Source: an uncultured Rhodopila sp. (GTDB lineage Bacteria > Pseudomonadota > Alphaproteobacteria > Acetobacterales > Acetobacteraceae). Taken from it: DNA of 64,000 nucleotides. The notes below the pieces were generated by a model. It was not told where the DNA came from. It was given only the letters and a program-made list of their open reading frames with translations, and searched no databases. Numbering within the stretch: the stretch's first letter is position 1; every line of letters starts with the position of its first letter. The stretch is taken from positions 124,001 to 188,000 of the forward strand of contig NZ_CAJATU010000072.1 of assembly GCF_903944925.1 (NCBI RefSeq), in the 5' to 3' direction. Both the position numbers and the translations under genes were made by a program. This document shows positions 42,231 through 49,598 of this stretch, piece by piece.

Positions 42231-44098
42231 GATGCGGGTTTGTTCCGGAAAGAGGCGTTTGGACCTTTGTCCAGCAGCCACGCGTTTGCCGCGACGCGAA
42301 GCCAGGCGGCATGGTCTTTAGTTTCGATGTCCGGCGTGATCACGAAGTCATCGACGTAACCGCGCATGATGCCCGGGGCGATGAGCTCGACCGTGCCGGA
42401 TCGGCGGTTTCGCTCGCAAGGCGTCAAATACAGCAGGGTGTTGGCACCGTATTGGTTAAGCCTGATGAGCAACGACAGGATCTCAGCAAGACGAAGCGGT
42501 TCTGGTTTCTCTTCCCAATATTTCCGTTCGTCAGCGTCCGGTAACGGGATCGGATGTTTCAACGGCTCGGCACGGTAAATTGTGTATATCTTTCGTCCGG
42601 CAGAGAGACCTTCAAAGAACTTGCGCCTGAGGTAGGATAAACGCATCGTCTGCTGTGCGAGAATCTGGTCCTCGTCGGCCGCCCTGTCGAACACATTGGT
42701 ATGCCAGCGTATGCCGTATTTCTCTGCATAAAGAACGAATTCGCCAGGATTACCTGGCACCCAACGCATTGTGATCTGATCCGCGTCGCCTACAACGCGG
42801 AACTGATCATCAAACGCCGAAACGAGTTTTGCCAAGGGAGTATTGGCAAAACGGAGCAAGGTCATCACCTCGCAACCGCCTTTTCTTTGCGCAAGGCCGA
42901 ACGCACAGTTGTCGCCCAGACTTTCGAAATGTAGGAGAATTTCCGCAACACCTATTCCAAGCGTATCGCGAATGACAGAATTCAGTTCGTCCACCGATTC
43001 CGTAAGAAACTTCTCGGACATGGCAATCGGCTCGGGCGCGGCCACATCGTCATACCGTAGCCGGGTTAAGGCCGCGTGACGCGGCGGGCCAGACTCAATA
43101 TCGATCCAATCCAACAGGAAACTCTCAAAATGGGGCGATTCATCAGGATCAAGTTCATGTAATGCCAGCCCGTCAGGCACCACGAAGCTGAAACGCAGGA
43201 CGCCTCCCGGCTGGATGAGTTCGGGTGGAAGGTAGACCGTGAAACTTGTATCGGTGCCGGTCCGGAACTGTCCGATCATGGCGCCGGACAAAAGAATGTT
43301 GATGCGCTGCGCCTGAAGGATATTTCGGCTGTAAAGCGGGCAAATACCAAACCGCGCGAAATAATGTCCGGCAGTGGGCGGGGGGGGGACTTCCACATGG
43401 CAGATCCGGGCGTCAGCCCGGGCGTTACCTTGTTCGTCGTAGCGCCAACCGCTATCGAGGTGCAGGTGCTCCCGATCGGTCCGGTTGAAGCAATACCGGG
43501 TGCGAACATGAGGTTCGGCAGCTTCCGGCAAAAGCCTCGTGGCCGCCTCAATGAGGGAGCAACCATAAGGTTTTGGCACGATCAGCTCCGCCGCAGCCCG
43601 TAACCACGGCGGGTAGAGGAAGATCGCGTAAAAGCAAAGCCCGAGCGGGCGCGACTCGGTGCCGAAATCCATGTATCCCATGCGTACGAAACATGGGTGC
43701 TCGAGCCGCAGTTCGATCGGCTTTCCCGTGGGCACGATCGCTGCCGGAACAAAACAGCGTAGTCGCGTGCGGCCACGGACCCGGGCCGAGCCGATCGACT
43801 GGCCGTTGACGAACACGCGCACGGCTGATGCGGCCAAAAGCGGTTCGACCAAACAGATCGTAAAATCGAGATCCAAAACCAGGGGGCCTGGTTCGACCGG
43901 TGGAGGAAAGGTCAACCCGCTTTGGCCGCCTACAGTCCAGACATAAGAGTCCTCCTGCCCGCTCCAACCGAAGGTTCGATACGCGGAGCTGTTTCCCATA
44001 TGGTGAAAGTCAACAATGAAAACAGTTCCACCACGTCGGTCGTCGTCTGCTGGCAAGATCTCCGGAAGAGTCGTCGAAATCGAGATATCTTCTAGCAT
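42227..44098 (-). CDS. Large hypothetical protein: two beta-sandwich-like modules plus C-terminal 'SLGDNC' domain
   Basis: 623 aa, no signal peptide. Residues ~15-350 look like beta-sandwich modules: PLVLDLDFTICLVEPLL with VRVFVNGQSIGSARV and IELRLEHPCFVRMGYMDFG, then VYLPPELIQPGGVLRFSFVV later; two copies of a 'strands then FVNG/LLSG' pattern suggest a repeat. From about 395 a different domain begins (LLHFESLGDNCAFGLAQRKG, MTLLRFANTPLAKLVSAFDD) similar to domains I know beside glycosyltransferases in alphaproteobacteria; it carries Cys, His and Asp residues that could be catalytic, but no activity is proven. The start at 44098 overlaps the upstream gene by 7 bp; 44119 is an alternative. Confidence 0.8.
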   Translation of the reverse strand: MLEDISISTTLPEILPADDDRRGGTVFIVDFHHMGNSSAYRTFGWSGQEDSYVWTVGGQSGLTFPPPVEPGPLVLDLDFTICLVEPLLAASAVRVFVNGQSIGSARVRGRTRLRCFVPAAIVPTGKPIELRLEHPCFVRMGYMDFGTESRPLGLCFYAIFLYPPWLRAAAELIVPKPYGCSLIEAATRLLPEAAEPHVRTRYCFNRTDREHLHLDSGWRYDEQGNARADARICHVEVPPPPTAGHYFARFGICPLYSRNILQAQRINILLSGAMIGQFRTGTDTSFTVYLPPELIQPGGVLRFSFVVPDGLALHELDPDESPHFESFLLDWIDIESGPPRHAALTRLRYDDVAAPEPIAMSEKFLTESVDELNSVIRDTLGIGVAEILLHFESLGDNCAFGLAQRKGGCEVMTLLRFANTPLAKLVSAFDDQFRVVGDADQITMRWVPGNPGEFVLYAEKYGIRWHTNVFDRAADEDQILAQQTMRLSYLRRKFFEGLSAGRKIYTIYRAEPLKHPIPLPDADERKYWEEKPEPLRLAEILSLLIRLNQYGANTLLYLTPCERNRRSGTVELIAPGIMRGYVDDFVITPDIETKDHAAWLRVAANAWLLDKGPNASFRNKPAS

Positions 44099-44688
44099 GA
44101 CTCTCTCGCCGGTTGGCATCCTTCGTTATATCCGATGCGAATGAAGTGATCCCGGGGGGATGCTGCCTCGCCCAATTCGAGACCGGTACGTACATGACGA
44201 TAGCGCGAAACATACCAAGCTTCATCGACGACGATATCAAAGGGCAAGAGATCCTCGAAATAGCCGGCGCGCAAGTAATGATCTGCTGCCGAAGCAAAAC
44301 GTCCCGCGTCAATGTCATGCGCTGCCGATGGGTAAGTGGCGCGATACCAGTCGCTATCGACGGGCACACACTCCAGCAGTCTTACGAGGCGCTCCAAAAA
44401 CCGTTGTCGATCCGTTTCGACGTAAAGATCGCCACGCGACGCCACAAACTTAAAGCCCTTGGTGACTTCCAAAAATGGAACCGGTTGCCGGAGGCCGTTC
44501 CAACCGGGGGCATACGGTTGACGGTGGGTGACATAGCCGTGCTTGCGGAAGTGGATCGCGGCTGTTTCATCGACCGCTCCCAACAAGGCGGAGGCCACCT
44601 CCGGATATTCCGCACAATACCACGCCTCATCCACCGGCACGACAACCAAAAATCGTCGCACCACGTCAAGGAAATCATCAAAGGGCAT
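44092..44688 (-). CDS. Protein with three 'DxxWYxxxYP...HYxxxGY' repeats
   Basis: 198 aa. Three copies of one motif are visible: VDEAWYCAEYPEVASAL to HFRKHGYVTHRQPYA, VDSDWYRATYPSAAHDIDAG to HYLRAGYFEDLLPF, and VDEAWYVSRYRHVRTGLELG to HFIRIGYNEGCQPA. This repeat is known to me next to glycosyltransferase domains, where it may bind a glycan or the membrane-side acceptor; no enzyme domain is fused here. The start at 44688 (MPFDDFLDVVRRF) is chosen; an ATG at 44766 in frame is possible. First gene of the minus-strand cassette. Confidence 0.75.
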   Translation of the reverse strand: MPFDDFLDVVRRFLVVVPVDEAWYCAEYPEVASALLGAVDETAAIHFRKHGYVTHRQPYAPGWNGLRQPVPFLEVTKGFKFVASRGDLYVETDRQRFLERLVRLLECVPVDSDWYRATYPSAAHDIDAGRFASAADHYLRAGYFEDLLPFDIVVDEAWYVSRYRHVRTGLELGEAASPRDHFIRIGYNEGCQPARESC

Positions 44689-45066
44689 GCGCAGGCCCGC
44701 GGTACCGGGTAAGGCGCATTTTCGCAGCCATTCGTTGACTATCCGGAACGGAGGAACACACCGCATCGAAGATCAACGCACAAGCGGGCCGGTTCGCACC
44801 GGCGGGCGACTCGAAACGGCGGCGAGGAGCTTAGAAGCGAGCAAGAGACTGGCGGCTTTCCTGAACTTCTTGATACGGAATCGTGGACGGACGATTCTTA
44901 CTCACCGCCTGCATTAAGTGCAAGTGCGAAACCAGCACATCGGGCCCGCCCCGCTTAGGCCAGCGAAGCTCCCCATGCCCCGGATGTTGCGACGCATACT
45001 AATTTTTTGCCGATGTCCGCTGCAACATTTCAAAAGGCGCATACCTTCGGGTTTTGTGTTGCTATT
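44689..45066. other. 378-bp intergenic region upstream of the WY-repeat gene
   Basis: No gene is supported other than a possible N-terminal extension of the repeat-protein gene to 44766. A weak sigma70-like promoter reading on the minus strand is seen: TTGCAG (reverse of 45020-45025) and TAGTAT (reverse of 44996-45001) with an 18-bp spacer. The stretch 44760-45000 is AT-richer than the surroundings. Confidence 0.3.
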
Positions 45067-46131
45067 TCACCCCTTCGTCGGGGTCACCTCCAGCTCATCC
45101 AATCGCGCGTAGCGATACACCACCAGAGACGCCACCCAGGCAAAGATGAACACGCCCACAATCACAAACCCGATGCCGTTGAAATTGGCGTTCAGCGCGC
45201 CGATGCCGTCCCAGAACCAGCCCTCCAGGCCCAGCTTGCCGCCGATAAGCCCAAGCCCCTCGATCCCGCCGATAAGCAGCGCCACGACAACCGAGACCGC
45301 CGTGATCACCAGGTTATAATACAGCTTCCGCATCGGCTTGACGAACGCCCAATTATACGCACCCAGCATCAACACCCCGTCCGTGGTATCGATCAGCGAC
45401 ATCCCCGCCGCGAACAGCGCCGGGAACACCAGGATCGACCAGATCGAAAGCCCCGCTCCGGCCTGGGTGGCGGACAGGCCGAGCAGCGCCACCTCGGTTG
45501 CCGTATCGAAGCCGAGGCCGAACAGGAACCCCAGCGGCATCATATGCCAGCTTTGCGTCACCAGCCGGAACAACGGCCGGAACAGTCGCGCCAGCAGCCC
45601 GCGGCTGTTCAGCAGGATATCGAAATCATCATCGGCGAAAGCGCCGCCCGCCCGCACCTGCCGGAACGTCTTCCAGACCCCCAGCAGGATGACGATGTTC
45701 ATTGCCGCCACGGCGAACAGGAACAGGGTGGAGACGGATGTGCTGACAACCCCGCCGACATCCTTCCATTCGGAAAAGCCGGTGGCGAGTTCGGTCGTCA
45801 GCAACGCGATCGCCAGCGCCGCCAGCACGACCACCGTGGAATGGCCGCACGAGAACCAGAAGCCCACGCCGACGGGGCGCTTGCCCTCCTGCATCAGCTT
45901 GCGCGTCACGTTGTCGATGGCCGCGATATGGTCCGCGTCCACCGCATGGCGCAGGCCGAAGCTGTAGGCGAGCAGCGCGGTGCCGAGCAGCACCGGATGG
46001 TGGCGGAACGTATACAGCGCCCAGCCCCAGGCCCCGAGGTTGACGGCAGCCAGCAGCACATAAAGCGCCACGAGCCGGCCGCGCAGGTTGGCGGCTCCGT
46101 CGTCGAAGGCTCGTATCAAGATGTTAAACAT
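45067..46131 (-). CDS. NiCoT-family nickel/cobalt transporter, probably for cobalt
   Basis: 354 aa with about eight membrane helices. The NiCoT signature RHAVDADHIAAIDN lies in helix 2, and FLFGLGFDTATEVALL and FAAGMSLIDTTDGVLMLGAY follow. It moves Ni2+ or Co2+ across the inner membrane. A cobalamin riboswitch directly upstream on the same strand (46242-46395) makes cobalt for B12 synthesis the better substrate call than nickel. GGGAAG precedes the start at 46131; the upstream in-frame ATG at 46212 is within the leader. Confidence 0.93.
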   Translation of the reverse strand: MFNILIRAFDDGAANLRGRLVALYVLLAAVNLGAWGWALYTFRHHPVLLGTALLAYSFGLRHAVDADHIAAIDNVTRKLMQEGKRPVGVGFWFSCGHSTVVVLAALAIALLTTELATGFSEWKDVGGVVSTSVSTLFLFAVAAMNIVILLGVWKTFRQVRAGGAFADDDFDILLNSRGLLARLFRPLFRLVTQSWHMMPLGFLFGLGFDTATEVALLGLSATQAGAGLSIWSILVFPALFAAGMSLIDTTDGVLMLGAYNWAFVKPMRKLYYNLVITAVSVVVALLIGGIEGLGLIGGKLGLEGWFWDGIGALNANFNGIGFVIVGVFIFAWVASLVVYRYARLDELEVTPTKG

Positions 46132-46241
46132 AAAGGCTTCCCGCAGGCGGCGTCCGATGTCACTGCTAGCCCGGTACGTCCCGCGAAGCGAGGGACAAAC
46201 CCGCCGGATCACCCCGCCCGGCGCGGCAGCACTGACGCCAA

Positions 46242-46395
46242 TGATGGCAGGTCTCCTGGCTTGCGGGTCTCTGTCCGCCGCCGCCTTCCCGGGGAGACCC
46301 AGTGGCGGAGTGGCGGCGAACTCGCCGCTTACAGTTGCGGGGGCAGCCGCGGCGTTGAACCGCGTTCCCTTTTGATCCCCTGGCGGGGAACCATC
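46242..46395 (-). promoter_or_regulatory. Cobalamin (AdoCbl) riboswitch upstream of the NiCoT transporter
   Basis: Read on the minus strand the leader carries the B12-box set: GGGAACGCGG, GGCTGCCCCCGCAACTGTAA (the classic GCCCCCGCnACTGTAAnnGG) and, after a variable stem (GGGTCTCC..), the 3' element AAGCCAGGAGACCTGCCAT. The boundaries are approximate. It ends about 110 bp before the transporter start and begins at the stop codon of the DUF1835 gene. Switches of this kind usually lower expression when adenosylcobalamin is bound. Confidence 0.93.
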
Positions 46396-47386
46396 ACGCC
46401 AAAGTTAACGGCGAAGACCTGGCCGGGTCAACGGCGGAATCGATGCGCCATGCGGGCAACGACGAATCGATCCGCACCCCGCCGACCCAGCGTTCGGCGG
46501 GGCGCAGCGACAGGAAGTCCGTCCGCCCCGCCAAGACGTCCCGCCCGGTCGCGGTGATCGAGGCCAAGCGTGGAAACGGCCTGTCGCCCGCGCCGATGGC
46601 CAGCACGCCGGTTGGCGCCATCTGCTCGACGATATGCAGGAACCCGAGGTCGCCCTGGAACGGCAGCGGATCGAGCCGTTGCAGCGGTGCGAACAGCCGG
46701 CCAATGGTTGACGGCCCGCCGGCCAGGAGGCGCAGAATCAGCCGCTGGGTCAGCGACAATCCGTCCGCGGTCGCGGGCAATTCCTGAAGATGCCGCCGCA
46801 GTGCCGGAGCGGCTAGCGGCAGGGCGGGCGTTCCGGTGGCCGCAAGTGCCAGCAGCTCCCGCGGATCGGCGCGGCGCAGCGCCGCCCAGATCGACCGCCC
46901 GAGTTCAAGCTGCCCTCGCGTCACCGCTGCCCGCAACGGCCACAGCGACGCCAGCGCCTCCGGTCCCAACTGACCCAGGCCGAGGAAGCGCTCCACCGAC
47001 GGATGCCGGTCGATGCAGATCAGCTCCAGACGGCCGGGCAGTGGGCCGTCGGCAAAGCGGGCAAGCACGCGGGCGAGGATAAGCTGGTCGTGGCTGTCAT
47101 GCTCGAACCAAAGCACCACGCGGTCTCGGGTCCGCGCGGCGTCCAGACGCTGTTCTTCGTCTTGCAGACGGGCCAGCGATTGCGCCGCGGTAAAGCCCAT
47201 CGACCCGCCGAACGCCTCCGCCAGGAAACCGGCGCGCCGTTCCGGCAGATCGTCCGTATCCGGCACCGGCCCCTGGCAGATGATATCGGCGTATTCCAGG
47301 AAATCCCCCGTGAAACCCGCCGCGCGCAGGGTGTCGCGGATATCGGAGCCGCAGCGGATATGCAGGGTCGGGATATCGCTGTCCAT
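46394..47386 (-). CDS. DUF1835 domain protein
   Basis: 330 aa. The N-terminal DUF1835 region is visible: LHIRCGSDIRDTLRAAGFTG, ICQGPVPDTDDLPERRAGFL, ARTRDRVVLWFEHDSHDQLI. The C-terminal half (LSLTQRLILRLLAGGPSTIG, and LGFLHIVEQMAP) looks like DUF3658 or a winged-helix-type module. Function unknown. It is divergent from the exonuclease gene, with only 48 bp between starts. The riboswitch of the next gene begins right at its stop. Confidence 0.85.
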   Translation of the reverse strand: MDSDIPTLHIRCGSDIRDTLRAAGFTGDFLEYADIICQGPVPDTDDLPERRAGFLAEAFGGSMGFTAAQSLARLQDEEQRLDAARTRDRVVLWFEHDSHDQLILARVLARFADGPLPGRLELICIDRHPSVERFLGLGQLGPEALASLWPLRAAVTRGQLELGRSIWAALRRADPRELLALAATGTPALPLAAPALRRHLQELPATADGLSLTQRLILRLLAGGPSTIGRLFAPLQRLDPLPFQGDLGFLHIVEQMAPTGVLAIGAGDRPFPRLASITATGRDVLAGRTDFLSLRPAERWVGGVRIDSSLPAWRIDSAVDPARSSPLTLA

Positions 47387-47434
47387 GGCCCGCCACACTG
47401 GTCAAACCCGGGCGCCACGCCAAGATACCCCGTC

Positions 47435-48484
47435 ATGCCGCATCCCGAGACCTGGCTGAAAGTCCTGCCCGCCGGCCTGTTCTGCGAGCCGGGCGGCTTT
47501 TTCATCGATCCGCTGCGGCCCGTCGATCGCGCAGTGATCACGCATGGCCACTCCGACCACGCCCGCCCCGGCCATCGCGCCGTGCTGGCGACCGCCGACA
47601 CGCTGGCGGTGATGCGGGCGCGGCTGGGCGAGGGCAATGCCGGCGTCTCGCAGCAGGCGCTTGGTTGGAATGAACCGGTGACGTTGGGCGGCGTGAAAGT
47701 CTGGCTCAGCCCGGCCGGGCATGTGCTGGGCAGCGCCCAGGTGGCGATGGAATACCAAGGCTCCCGCGCCGTGGTCAGCGGCGACTACAAGCGGACGGCG
47801 GATCCGACCTGCGCGGGGTTCGAGCCGGTGGCCTGCGACGTGTTCGTGACCGAGGCGACCTTCGCCCTGCCGGTCTTCGTCCACCCGCCGCCGGCGCATG
47901 AGATCGGCAAGTTACTGGACAGCGTGGCGCTGTTTCCGGAGCGGACGCATGTCGTCGGCTGCTACGCGCTGGGGAAGTGCCAGCGGGTGATCGCACTGCT
48001 GCGACAGGCGGGGTGGGACGGGCCGATATGGCTGCATGGCGCTCTGGTCTCGATGTGCGAGGTCTACCGGCAGCGCGGGATCGACCTCGGCGACCTGCGC
48101 CCGGCCACGGTCGCGGCGAAGGCGTCGCTGGTTGGCGCCATCGTGCTGGCTCCGCCGGGCGCCATCGCGGATCGCTGGGCGCGGCGGCTGGAGGACCCGG
48201 TGGTGGCGCTGGCCTCGGGCTGGATGCGGGTGCGGCAGCGGGCGAAGTCGCGCGGGGTGGAATTGCCGCTGGTGATCTCCGACCACGCCGACTGGAACGA
48301 GCTGAACGCGACCTTGGACGATGTCGGCGCGCCGGAGGTCTGGGTGACGCACGGGCGCGAGGAGGCGCTGATCCACGCGGCGGCGCAGCGCGGCATCCGC
48401 GGCCGGGCGCTGCGGCTGCTGGGGTACGGCGACGAGGACGAGACGGAGGTACAAGATGCCCGAGCCGCTGACATTCCGGTTTGA
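47435..48484 (+). CDS. Ligase-associated type DNA exonuclease (metallo-beta-lactamase/beta-CASP)
   Basis: 349 aa. Metal motif THGHSDHARPGH (HxHxDH), GHVLGSAQVAME, the Asp in VVSGDYKRTAD, beta-CASP-like HVVGCYALGKCQRVIALL, and a late ISDHADWNEL. This is the exonuclease usually found beside an ATP-dependent DNA ligase and a Lhr-type helicase in a repair set (LigD-like or 'cisplatin-damage' ligase loci). Neither partner is in the window. The ATG at 47435 is used. It overlaps the cupin gene by 29 bp. Confidence 0.88.
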   Translation: MPHPETWLKVLPAGLFCEPGGFFIDPLRPVDRAVITHGHSDHARPGHRAVLATADTLAVMRARLGEGNAGVSQQALGWNEPVTLGGVKVWLSPAGHVLGSAQVAMEYQGSRAVVSGDYKRTADPTCAGFEPVACDVFVTEATFALPVFVHPPPAHEIGKLLDSVALFPERTHVVGCYALGKCQRVIALLRQAGWDGPIWLHGALVSMCEVYRQRGIDLGDLRPATVAAKASLVGAIVLAPPGAIADRWARRLEDPVVALASGWMRVRQRAKSRGVELPLVISDHADWNELNATLDDVGAPEVWVTHGREEALIHAAAQRGIRGRALRLLGYGDEDETEVQDARAADIPV

Positions 48485-48950
48485 CGACGACGGGGCGATC
48501 CCGAACTCGCCTCTGCCGCTGCTGGTGTATCGCGAAGCGGTGCCGGCGGATGCGGCGGCGATCGAGCGGCTGTTCGCCGCCAACCGCTGGCCTCCGGCGT
48601 GGCGGGACGGGGTGTATCCGTTCCACCATTTCCACAGCACCGCGCATGAGGTCCTGGGTGTTGCGCGGGGCGAGGTCGCGGTGCTGTTCGGCGGCCCCGG
48701 CGGCGAGGTGCTGACGGTGAAGGCTGGCGATGTCGTGGTGGTGCCGGCCGGGGTCGGGCACTGCAACCGGGGGCAGTCGGACGATCTGCTGATCGTAGGT
48801 GCTTATCCCGACAACGGCCCGGGTCCGGATTTACGGCGCGGCGTGCCGGCGGAGCACGATGCAGTCATCCGCGCCATCCGGGCGGTCCGCACGCCGGCAG
48901 CCGATCCGGTGACGGGCGTGGACGGCGGCCTGCGGGCGTTGTGGGTTTGA
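48456..48950 (+). CDS. Cupin-domain protein (YjlB-like)
   Basis: 164 aa. The first cupin motif is YPFHHFHSTAHEVLGVARGE (metal His and Glu) and the second is VVPAGVGHCNRG. The N-terminal FRFDDDGAIPNSPLPLLVYR matches YjlB-type proteins, whose activity is unknown. Its start lies 29 bp inside the exonuclease frame, so translation is probably coupled. Confidence 0.88.
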   Translation: MPEPLTFRFDDDGAIPNSPLPLLVYREAVPADAAAIERLFAANRWPPAWRDGVYPFHHFHSTAHEVLGVARGEVAVLFGGPGGEVLTVKAGDVVVVPAGVGHCNRGQSDDLLIVGAYPDNGPGPDLRRGVPAEHDAVIRAIRAVRTPAADPVTGVDGGLRALWV

Positions 48951-48963
48951 TATTCCGGGGACG

Positions 48964-49503
48964 CTACTGGCTGGAGGTTCTCTCCAGCGTCATCATGAAG
49001 GAGCATCCCGGGCCGTTCGCCCGAGTACTGGTGGAGATCTGACCGTCGAACCGATTGCCCACGAACTGGCCGAATACCCAGGTGTTGCCATTCACCATCT
49101 GGAGTCCGTTATCCGCGGCGATCGTTCCACGGAACCGGCCCCATCGGACCGAGTTTCCCGTTACCTTGAAGTCGCGTATCGTTTGGTTGGCGATGCATAC
49201 GCCACCTCCGGTATTAAGCGGCACGGCGGTTCCACTCCATATACCGCTCCTGTCGACGCTTGCCGCCGCTGGCGGGCGGTTCGACTCCAGCCCGGCCGGT
49301 GGCGCGGCAAGCGTGCCGCCGGGCTGCACCACCGGCTGAGGGCCGCTGACGACTTGCGAGCCCAAGGGGCTCGACCGGATAATGGTTGGCGGCCCCGAAC
49401 CGGGGATTATCGTGGTGCACGCGGCGGCAAGAAGTCCGATGCCGGCGCTCAAGGCGAACCGACAGCCCGTATGACGCCGCTTTTCCGAAAACTGTTTCAT
49501 CAC
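48964..49503 (-). CDS. Predicted lipoprotein
   Basis: 179 aa. A signal peptide ends in a lipobox LLAAAC (Cys29), so the mature protein is lipid-anchored. A Pro-rich linker (VVSGPQPVVQPGGTLAAPPA) follows. The C-terminal ~95 residues (DRSGIWSGTAVPLNTGGGVC, FKVTGNSVRWGRFRGTIAAD, FDGQISTSTRANGPGC) look like a beta-rich domain with two Cys that may be bridged. No known function. Convergent with the cupin gene. Confidence 0.75.
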   Translation of the reverse strand: MMKQFSEKRRHTGCRFALSAGIGLLAAACTTIIPGSGPPTIIRSSPLGSQVVSGPQPVVQPGGTLAAPPAGLESNRPPAAASVDRSGIWSGTAVPLNTGGGVCIANQTIRDFKVTGNSVRWGRFRGTIAADNGLQMVNGNTWVFGQFVGNRFDGQISTSTRANGPGCSFMMTLERTSSQ

Positions 49504-49598
49504 GTGGTCCCACTGCCGAAGACGAGTTCACGGCTTTTGACCACACTTTCGCGGTTGCAGCGAGTTTTCCATATCCGGGGCGTTGCACAGCAAACCGG

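Noticed and set aside
46132-46375. Open frames overlapping the leader of the NiCoT gene
   Set aside because: The sequence is explained by the cobalamin riboswitch on the opposite strand.
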